NCBI GenBank assembly: GCA_946902985.2
Contig: OX336399.1
Span: 164,406,911-164,470,910 of the forward strand
Origin: Meconema thalassinum
Taxonomy: Eukaryota > Arthropoda > Insecta > Orthoptera > Tettigoniidae
Direction: 5' to 3'
Length of the DNA: 64,000 nt
The translations under genes were made by a program, and so were the position numbers. Shown here in pieces: positions 54,601 to 64,000 of this stretch. Under the pieces are notes generated by a model. That model ran no database searches. It saw nothing but the letters and a program-made list of their open reading frames with translations, and had not been told where the DNA came from. Each line of letters starts with the position of its first letter. Position 1 is the stretch's first letter.

Positions 54601-57600
54601 CCGCGCCAAAATTGTGCAATCTACACGTGGCGTCTAAACCTGGCGTGTGACCCACCTAGAGCAGACCGCGCCAACACTGTGCAATCAACACGTGACGGTC
54701 TAAACGCGGCGTGTGACCCACCTAGAGCAGACCGCGCCAAAATTGTGCAATCAACACGTGACGGTCTAAACGTGGCGTGTGACCCACCCAGAGCAGACCG
54801 CGCCAACATTGTGCAATCAAGACGTGACGATCTAAACGCAGCTTGTGACCCACCTAGAGCAGACCGCGCCAACATTGTGCAATCAACACGTGACGGTCTA
54901 AACGCGGCGTGTGACCCACCTAGAGCAGACCGCGCCAAAATGTTTCAATCTACACGTGACGGTCTAAACGTGGCGTGTGACCCACCCAGAGCAGACCCCG
55001 CCAACATTGTGCAATCTACACGTGGCGGTCTAAACGTGGCGTGTGACCCACCTACAGCAGACCGCGCCAAAATGTTTCAATCTACACGTGACGGTCTAAA
55101 CGTGGCGTGTGATCCACCCAGAGCAGACCGCGCCAACATTGTGCAATCTACACGTGGCGGTCTAAACGTGGCGTGTGACCCACCTAGAGCAGACCGCGCC
55201 AAAATGTTTCAATCTACACGTGACGGTCTAAACGTGGCGTGTGACCCACCCAGAGCAGACCGCGCCAAAATTGTGCAATCTACACGTGGCGGTCTAAACC
55301 TGGCGTGTGACCCACCTAGAGCAGACCGCGCCAACATTGTGCAATCTACACGTGGCGGTCTAAACGTGGCGTGTGACCCACCCAGAGCAGACCACGCCAA
55401 AATGTTTCAATCTACACGTGACGGTCTAAACGTGGCGTGTGACCCACCCAGAGCAGACCGCGCCAACATTGTGCAATCTACACGTGGCGGTCTAAACGTG
55501 GCGTGTGACCCACCTAGAGCAGACCGCGCCAACATTGTGCAATCTACACGTGGCGGTCTAAACGTGGCGTGTGACCCACCTAGAGCAGACCACGCCAAAA
55601 TGTTTCAATCTACACGTGGCGGTCTAAACGTGGCGTGTGACCCACCCAGAGCAGACCGCGCCAAAATGTTTCAATCTACACGTGACGGTCTAAACGTGGC
55701 GTGTGACCCACCCAGAGCAGACCGCGCCAAAATGTTTCAATCTACACGTGACGGTCTAAACGTGGCGTGTGACCCACCTAGAGCAGACCGCGCCAACATT
55801 GTGCAATCTACACGTGACGGTCTAAACGCGGCGTGTGACCCACCTATAGCAGACCGCGCCAAAATTGTGCAATCTACACGTGGCGTCTAAACCTGGCGTG
55901 TGACCCACCTAGAGCAGACCGCGCCAACATTGTGCAATCAACACGTGACGGTCTAAACGCGGCGTGTGACCCACCTAGAGCAGACCGCGCCAAAATTGTG
56001 CAATCAACACGTGACGGTCTAAACGTGGCGTGTGACCCACCCAGAGCAGACCGCGCCAACATTGTGCAATCAACACGTGACGATCTAAACGCAGCTTGTG
56101 ACCCACCTAGAGCAGACCGCGCCAACATTGTGCAATCAACACGTGACGGTCTAAACGCGGCGTGTGACCCACCCAGAGCAGACCGCGCCAACATTGTGCA
56201 ATCAACACGTGACGATCTAAACGCAGCTTGTGACCCACCCAGAGCAGACCACGCCAAAATGTTTCAATCTACACGTGGCGGTCTAAACGTGGCGTGTGAC
56301 CCACCTAGAGCAGACCGCGCCAAAATGTTTCAATCTACACGTGACGGTCTAAACGTGGCGTGTGACCCACCCAGAGCAGACCGCGCCAAAATGTTTCAAT
56401 CTACACGTGACGGTTTAAACGTGGCGTGTGACCCACCTAGAGCAGACCGCGCCAACATTGTGCAATCTACACGTGACGATCTAAACGTGGCGTGTGACCC
56501 ACCTAGAGCAGACCGCGCCAACATTGTGCAATCTACACGTGGCGGTCTAAACGTGGCGTGTGACCCACCTAGAGCAGACCGCGCCAACATTGTGCAATCT
56601 ACACGTGGCGGTCTAAACGTGGCGTGTGACCCACCTAGAGCAGACCGCGCCAAAATTGTGCAATCTACACGTGGCGGTCTAAACGTGGCGTGTGACCCAC
56701 CTAGAGCAGACCGCGCCAAAATGTTTCAATCTACACGTGACGGTCTAAACGTGGCGTGTGATCCACCTAGAGCAGACCGCGCCAACATTGTGCAATCTAC
56801 ACGTGACGGTCTAAACGTGGCGTGTGACCCACCCAGAGCAGACCGCGCCAACATTGTGCAATCTACACGTGGCGGTCTAAACGTGGCGTGTGACCCACCG
56901 AGAGCAGACCGCGCCAAAATGTTTCAATCTACACGTGACGGTCTAAACGTGGCGTGTGATCCACCCAGAGCAGACTGCGCCAACATTGTGCAATCTACAC
57001 GTGGCGGTCTAAACGCGGCGTGAGACCCACCCAGAGCAGACCGCGCCAACATTGTGCAATCTACACGTGACGGTCTAAACGTGGCGTGTGACCCACCTAG
57101 AACAGACCGCGCCAAAATTGTGCAATCTACACGTGGCGGTCTAAACGTGGCGTGTGACCCACCTAGAGCAGACCGCGCCAAAATTGTGCAATCTACACGT
57201 GGCGGTCTAAACGTGGCGTGTGACCCACCTAGAGCAGACCGCGCCAAAATTGTGCAATCTACACGTGGCGGTCTAAACGTGGCGTGTGACCCACCTAGAG
57301 CAGACCGCGCCAAAATTGTGCAATCTACACGTGGCGGTCTAAACGTGGCGTGTGACCCACCTAGAGCAGACCGCGCCAACATTGTGCAATCATCCCGTGG
57401 CGGTCTAAACGTGGCGTGTGACCCACCAAGAGCAGACCGCGCCAAAATTGTGCAATCTACACGTGGCGGCCTAAACGTGGCGTGTGACCCACCTAGAGCA
57501 GACCGCGCCAAAATTGTGCAATCTACACGTGGCGGTATAAACCTGGCGTGTGACCCACCTAGAGCAGACCGCGCCAACATTGTGCAATCTACACGAGGCG

Positions 57601-60600
57601 GTCTAAACGTGGCGTGTGACCCACCCAGAGCAGACCGCGCCAAAATGTTTCAATCTACACGTGACGGTCTAAACGTGGCGTGTGACCCACCTAGAGCAGA
57701 CCACGCCAAAATGTTTCAATCTACACGTGACGGTCTAAACGCTGCGTGTGACCCACCTAGAGCAGACCGCGCCAACATTGTACAATCTACACGTGGCGGT
57801 CTAAACCTGGCGTGTGACCCACCTAGAGCAGACCGCGCCAAAATTGTGCAATCTACACGTGGCGGTCAAAACGCAGCTTGTGACCCACCTAGAGCAGACC
57901 GTGCCAAAATTGTGCAATCTACACGTGGCGGTCTAAACGCGGCGTGTGACCCACCTATAGCAGACCGTGCCAAAATTGTGCAATCTACACGTGGCGGTCT
58001 AAACGCGGCGTGTGACCCACCTAGAGCAGACCGCGCCAAAATTGTGCAATCTATACGTGGCGGTCAAAACGCAGCATGTGACCCACCTAGAGCAGACCGT
58101 GCCAAAATTGTGCAATCTGCACGTGGCGGTCTAAACGTGGCGTGTGACCCCCCTAGAGCAGACCGCGCCGAAATTGTGCAAGCTACACGAGGCGGTCTAA
58201 ACGTGGCGTGTGACCCACCTTGAGCAGACCGCGCCGAAATTGTGCAATCTACACGTGGCGGTCAAAACATGGCGTGTGACCCACCTAGAGCAGACCGCGC
58301 CAAAATTGTGCAATATACACGTGGCGGTCTAAACGTGGCGTGTGACCCACCTTGAGCAGACCGCGCCGAAATTGTGCAATCTACACTTGGCGGTCAAAAC
58401 GTGGCGTGTGACCCACCTAGAGCAGACCGCGCCAAAATTGTGCAATCTACACGTGGCGGTCTAAACCTGGCGTGTGACCCACCTAGAGCAGACCGCGCCA
58501 ACATTGTGCAATCTACACGTGGCGGTCTAAACCTGGCGTGTGACCCACCTAGAGAATACCGCGCCAAAATTGTGCAATCTACACGTGGCGGTCAAAACGC
58601 AGCTTGTGACCCACCTAGAGCAGACCGTGCCAAAATTGTGCAATCTACACGTGGCGGTCTAAACCCGGCGTGTGACCCACCTAGAGCAGACCGCGCCCAA
58701 ATTGTGCAATCTACACGTGGCGGTCTAAACGTGGCGTGTGACCCACCTAGAGCAGACCGCGCCAAAATTGTGCAATCTACACTTGGCGGTCTAAACGCGG
58801 CGTGTGACCCACCTAGAGCAGACCGCGCCAAAATGTTTCAGTCTACACGTGGCGGTCTAAACGTGCCGTGTGACCCACCTAGAGCAGACCGCGCCAACAT
58901 TGTGCAATCCACACGTGACGGTCTAAACGTGGCGTGTGACCCACCTAGAGCAGACCGCGCCAACATTGTGCAATCTACACGTGGCGGTCTAAACGTGGCG
59001 TGTGACCCACGTAGAGCAGACCGCGCCAAAATGTTTCAATCTACACGTGACGGCCTAAACGTGGCGTGTGATCCACCCAGAGCAGACCGCGCCAACATTG
59101 TGCAATCTACACGTGGCGGTCTAAACGCGGCGTGTGACCCACCTAGAGCAGACCGCGCCAACATTGTGCAATCTACACGTGACGGTCTAAACATGGCGTG
59201 TGACCCACCTAGAGCAGACCGCGCCAACATTGTGCAATCATCACGTGGCGGTCTAAACGTGGCGTGTGACCCACCTAGAGCAGACCGCGCCAACATTGTG
59301 CAATCATCACGTGGCGGTCTAAACGTGGCGTGTGACCCACCTAGAACAGACCGCGCCAAAATTGTGCAATCTACACGTGGCGGTCTAAACGTGGCGTGTG
59401 ACCCACCTAGAGCAGACCGCGCCAACATTGTGCAATCATCACGTGGCGGTCTAAACGTGGCGTGTGACCCACCTAGAACAGACCGCGCCAAAATTGTGCA
59501 ATCTACACGTGGCGGTCTAAACGTGGCGTGTGACCCACCTAGAGCAGACCGCGCCAACATTGTGCAATCTACACGTGGCGGTCTAAACTTGGCGTGTGAC
59601 CCACCTAGAGCAGACCGCGCCAAAATTGTGCAATCTACACGTGGCGGTCTAAACGTGGCGTGTGACCCACCTAGAGGAGACCGCGCCAAAATTGTGCAAT
59701 CTACACGTGGCGGTCAAAACGTGGCGTGTGACCCACCTAGAGCAGACCGCGCCAAAATTGTGCAATCTACACGTGGCGGTCTAAACCTGGCGTGTGAACC
59801 ATCTAGAGCAGACCGCGCCAACATTGTGCAATCTACACGTGGCGGTCTAAACCTGGCGTGTGACCCACCTAGTGCAGACCGAGCCAAAATTGTGCAATCT
59901 ACACGTGGCGGTCTAAACCTGGCGTGTGACCCACCTAGAGCAGACCGCGCCAAAATTGTGCAATCTACACGTGGCGGTATAAACGCAGCTTGTGACCCAC
60001 CTAGAGCAGACCGCGCCAAAATTGTGCAATCTATACGTGGCGGTCAAAACGCAGCATGTGACCCACCTAGAGCAGACCGTGCCAAAATTGTGCAATCTGC
60101 ACGTGGCGGTCTAAACGTGGCGTGTGACCCTCCTAGAGCAGACCGCGCCGAAATTGTGCAATCTACACGAGGCGGTCTAAACGTGGCGTGTGACCCACCT
60201 TGAGCAGACCGCGCCGAAATTGTGCAATCTACACGTGGCGGTCAAAACGTGGCGTGTGACCCACCTAGAGCAGACCGCGCCAAAATTGTGCAATATACAC
60301 GTGGCGGTCTAAACGTGGCGTGTGACCCACCTTGAGCAGACCGCGCTGAAATTGTGCAATCTACACGTGGCGGTCAAAACATGGCGTGTGATCCACCTAG
60401 AGCAGATCGCGCCAAAATTGTGCAATCTACACGTGGCGGTCTAAACCTGGCATGTGACCCACCTAGAGCAGACCGCGCCAACATTGTGCAATCTACACGT
60501 GGCGGTCTAAACCTGGCGTGTGACCCACCTAGAGCAGACCGCGCCAAAATTGTGCAATCTACACGTGGCGGTCAAAACGCAGCTTGTGACCCACCTAGAG

Positions 60601-63295
60601 CAGACCGTGCCAAAATTGGGCAATCTACACGTGGCGGTCTAAACGCGGCGTGTGACCCACCTAGAGCAGACCGTGCCAAAATTGTGCAATCTACACGTGG
60701 CGTTATAAACGCGGCGTGTGACCCACCTAGAGCAGACCGCGCCAAAATTGTGCAATCTACACGTGGCCGTCTAAACGTGGCGTGTGACCCACCTAGAGCA
60801 GACCGCGCCAAAATTGTGCAATCTACACGTGGCGGTCTAAACGCGGCGTGTGACCCACCTAGAGCAGACCGCGCCAAAATGTTTCAATCTACACGTGGCG
60901 GTCTAAACGTGGCGTGTGACCCACCTAGAGCAGACCGCGCCAACATTGTGCAATCTACACGAGACGGTCTAAACATGGCGTGTGACCCACCTAGAGCAGA
61001 CCGCGCCAACATTGTGCAATCTACACATGGTGGTCTAAACGTGGCGTGTGACCCACCTAGAGCAGACCGCGCCAAAATGTTTCAATCTACACGTGACGGT
61101 CTAAACGTGGCGTGTGATCCACCCAGAGCAGACCGCGCCAACATTGTGCAATCTACACGTGACGGTCTAAACATGGCGTGTGACCCACCTAGAGCAAACC
61201 GCGCCAACATTGTGCAATCATCACGTGGCGGTCTAAACGTGGCGTGTGACCCACCTAGAGCAGACCGCGCCAACATTGTGCAATCATCACGTGGCGGTCT
61301 AAACGTGGCGTGTGACCCACCTAGAACAGACCGCGCCAAAATTGTGCAATCTACACGTGGCGGTCTAAACGTGGCGTGTGACCCACCTAGAGCAGACCGC
61401 GCCAACATTGTGCAATCATCACGTGGCGGTCTAAACGTGGCGTGTGACCCCTCCTAGAGCAGACCGCGCCAAAATTGTGCAATCTACACGTGGCGGTCTA
61501 AACGTGGCGTGTGACCCACCTAGAGCAGACCGCGGCAACATTGTGCAATCTACACGTGGCGGTCTAAACTTGGCGTGTGACCCACCTAGAGCAGACCGCG
61601 CCAAAATTGTGCAATCTACACGTGGCGGTCTAAACGTGGCGTGTGACCCACCTAGAGCACACCGCGCCAAAATTGTGCAATCTACACGTGGCGGTCAAAA
61701 CGTGGCGTGTGACCCACCTAGAGCAGACCGCGCCAAAATTGTGCAATCTACACGTGGCGGTCTAAACCTGGCGTGTGACCCACCTAGAGCAGACCGCGCC
61801 AACATTGTGCAATCTACACGTGGCGGTCTAAACCTGGCGTGTGACCCACCTAGAGCAGACCGCGCCAAAATTGTGTAATCTACACGTGGCGGTCAAAACG
61901 CAGCTTGTGACCCACCTAGAGCAGACCGTGCCAAAATTGTGCAATCTACACGTGGCGGTCTAAACGCGGCGTGTGACCCACCTAGAGCAGACCGTGCCAT
62001 AATTGTGCAATCTACACGTGGCGGTCAAAACGCGGCGTGTGACCCACCTAGAGCAGACCGTGCCAAAATTGTGCAATCTACACGTGGCGGTCTAAACGCG
62101 GCGTGTGACCCACCTAGATTAGACCGCGCCAAAATTGTGCAATCTACACGTGGCGGTCAAAACGCAGCTTGTGACCCACCTAGAGCAGACCGTGCCAAAA
62201 TTGTGCAATCTACACGTGGCGGTCTAAACGTGGCGTGTGACCCTCCTAGAGCAGACCGCGCCAACATTGTGCAATCTACCCGTGGCGGTCTAAACCTGGC
62301 GTGTGACCCACCTAGAGCAGACCGCGCCAAAATTGTGCAATCTACACGTGGCGGTCAAAACGCAGCTTGTGACCCACCTAGAGCAGACCGCGCCGAAATT
62401 GTGCAATCTACACGTGGCGGTCAAAACGTGGCGTGTGACCCACCTAGAGCAGACCGCGCCAAAATTGTGCAATCTACACGTGGCGGTCTAAACGTGGCGT
62501 GTGACCCACCTTGAGCAGACCGCGCCGAAATTGTGCAATCTAATCGTGGCGGTCTAAACTTGGCGTGTTACCCACCTTGAGCAGACCGCGCCGAAATTGT
62601 GCAATCTACACGTGGCGGTCAAAACGTGGCGTGTGACCCACCTAGAGCAGACCGCGCCAAAATTGTGCAATCTACACGTGGCGGTCTAAACGTGGCGTGT
62701 GACCCACCTTGAGCAGACCGCGGCGAAATTGTGCAATCTACACGTGGCGGTCTAAACGTGGCGTGTGACCCACCTAGAGCAGACCGCGCCAAAATTGTGC
62801 AATCTACACGTGGCGGTCTAAACCTGGCGTGTGACCCACCTAGAGCAGACCGCGCCAACATTGTGCAATCTACACGTGGCGGTCTAAACCTGGCGTGTGA
62901 CCCACCTAGAGCAGACCGCGCCAAAATTGTGCAATCTACACGTGGCGGTCAAAACGCAGCTTGTGACCCACCTAGAGCAGACCGTGCCAAAATTGTGCAA
63001 TCTACACGTGGCGGTCTAAACGCGGCGTGTGACCCACCTAGAGCAGACCGCGCCAAAATTGTGCAATCTACACGTGGCGGTCTAAACATGGCGTGTGACC
63101 CACCTAGAGCAGACCGCGCCAAAATGTTTCAATCTACACGTGACGGTCTGAACATGGCGTGTGATCCACCCAGAGCAGACTGCGCCAACATTGTGCAATC
63201 TACACGTGGTGGTCTAAACGCGGCGTGTGACCCACCTAGAGGAGACCGCGTCCAACATTGTGCAATCTACACGTGACGGTCTAAACGTGGCGTGA
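51634..63295 (+). repeat. 66-bp GC-rich satellite, about 176 monomers
   Basis: The monomer runs CAATCTACACGTGACGGTCT, AAACGTGGCGTGTGACCCAC, CTAGAGCAGACCGCGCCAAA, ATGTTT. Three main variants differ at the join (AAAATGTTT, AACATTGTG, AAAATTGTG) and at CGTGACGG versus CGTGGCGG. A fourth has GTCAAAACGCAGCTTGTG. AAAATGTTT types dominate the left, and AAAATTGTG with GTCAAAAC types the right. Long-range copies at 1253 bp (19 monomers, 54631/55884) and 1980 bp (30 monomers, 58221/60201) show higher-order duplication. About six CpG per monomer. Confidence 0.98.
51655..54189 (+). other. 844-codon open frame within the satellite
   Basis: Because 66 is divisible by three, one plus-strand frame reads a 22-residue unit (MFQSTRDGLNVACDPPRADR then AK) for 844 codons. 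It ends only where a 14-bp deletion near 54180 shifts it. Further long frames follow at 54679-55890, 55932-57023, 57054-58223 and 58374-60203. The minus strand also has an open frame (RSALGGSHATFRP-type unit). Openness on both strands and lack of any start context, signal peptide or splice context argue that this is composition and period, not a protein. It is listed because the length is exceptional. Confidence 0.25.
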
Positions 63296-63336
63296 GTAGA
63301 GGAGCAAGGAGGGTTCTGCTTCAAATACCGTTATTT

Positions 63337-63446
63337 ATGCAAATGAGGGGGGCGTGGCAAGGTCAATGACCTTGAGGTAGGTCATGGTCAATGACCTTGA
63401 GGTAGGTCATTGACCCCAAGGTCGCCTGGACCCCGGAAGGTAAACA
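63337..63446 (+). promoter_or_regulatory. Cluster of nuclear-receptor, octamer and forkhead-like sites
   Basis: Within 110 bp: octamer ATGCAAAT (63337-63344); GGGGGGCGTGG box (about 63347-63357); inverted repeat AGGTCAATGACCT (63360-63372, perfect palindrome with 1-bp spacer); TGGTCAATGACCT (63385-63397); AGGTCATTGACCC (63404-63416); and GTAAACA (63440-63446). TGACCTTGA, an extended monomer half-site, occurs twice. A 25-bp tandem duplication (63361-63385 and 63386-63410) made part of it. The perfect palindrome fits the ecdysone-receptor/USP consensus. Function is inferred from motifs only. Confidence 0.4.
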
Positions 63447-64000
63447 AACCTTGGAGGGTCCAGGAACCGGTTTGAGGGGGTGTGGTTGGAGGGGAGGGGT
63501 GGGGGATGGGGGGGGGGGGCGGGTAGGGGGGGGGACGAGGGGGGAAGGATGGAAGAGGATCTGCACGAGACCCTCCTCGACCCAGTCTCTCTGTTGGACT
63601 GAGCACCTTCTCTGTTATGGTCTCGTGCTATATAGCTTTGCTTTGTACTTGATGAGATCCGAGTGTTGCCGAAGGTTTCCGAATCTTTGTCGGTGAATGA
63701 ATCGACAGATTTGAACGGTCAACTAGTGTGTGTGTGTGTGCGACGTCATAGCAGATTATGTGATGTGGGGTAGGTCATGGTTGGAAGTGTTCTTAATGGG
63801 AAAAAATGAATGGAGATGGATGGTGGTTGTTGAAACCTGACGTGGTAGGTTGGTTAGGTGTGAATGGGTCTGAGAGACAAACAAAATGGGGTTGAAAGCG
63901 CTCAATGGTAAACAAACATCAATGGTATCTGGAGTAGTGAATGGGATTGAGAGAGAGAGGGGGAATGAACTGGTTGTTGAATGTGCTCAATGGTAAACAA
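63447..64000. other. G-rich and unassigned flank
   Basis: A G-rich tract (about 63475-63545) is followed by a TATA-like GCTATATAGC near 63629-63638. An 87-bp-spaced repeat of GCTCAATGGTAAACAA (about 63899 and 63985) runs into the window end. No coding frame with a recognisable domain was seen. Confidence 0.4.

Noticed and set aside
51634..63295. CRISPR array
   Set aside because: The 66-bp units are continuous with no unique spacers, and the context is eukaryotic.

Overview
This window looks like repeat-dominated, non-coding DNA from an arthropod, most likely an insect with a large genome. The signs are several families of tRNA-headed SINEs, mariner, hAT and Helitron remnants, non-LTR retrotransposon fragments, a THAP-like fragment, no bacterial-style operons, and an AT-rich background with many microsatellites. 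The SINE families resemble ones I associate with polyneopteran (orthopteran-like) insects, but that placement is an inference. I found no convincing intact host gene; almost every open frame is explained by a mobile element or a tandem repeat.

Layout. 0-10 kb: nested tRNA-derived SINEs, an array of ~465-bp modules each carrying a tRNA-like segment, two copies of a Helitron helicase C-terminus (one split by a SINE), a mariner relic, and a degenerate THAP zinc-finger fragment. 10-24 kb: non-autonomous Helitrons with recognisable 3' hairpin + CTAG ends, a truncated Gypsy-like element (coiled-coil gag plus aspartic protease, no pol), and a short retroposed element with its target duplication. 23.6-31 kb: 5'-truncated LINE (RNase H and Cys-rich tail), mariner and hAT pieces, and a foldback element whose left arm took a SINE insertion while its right arm keeps the empty site. 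30.9-51.5 kb: three copies of a ~1.4-kb element with hairpin ends and ~290-bp internal repeats, a related family rich in YY1/Pho-like sites, a 22-bp satellite (37.7-39.6 kb), two mariner derivatives with long inverted repeats that keep only a DNA-binding ORF, a LINE endonuclease fragment inside an inverted-repeat element, and a LINE reverse-transcriptase fragment.

51.6-63.3 kb is the dominant feature: about 176 copies of a 66-bp (22-codon) GC-rich satellite, open over long distances (up to 844 codons), with higher-order duplications of 19 and 30 monomers. Most monomers carry an E-box (CACGTG), and many carry an E2F-type site. Directly beyond the array (63.34-63.45 kb) is a compact cluster of perfect or near-perfect nuclear-receptor inverted repeats (AGGTCA n TGACCT), an octamer and a forkhead site, followed by G-rich DNA and a TATA-like element.

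How the parts act together: I see no pathway. The window is a record of nested transposition and satellite amplification. The most notable candidates for an undescribed biological object are the 66-bp satellite with its motif content and flanking motif cluster, and the DNA-binding-domain-only mariner derivatives.
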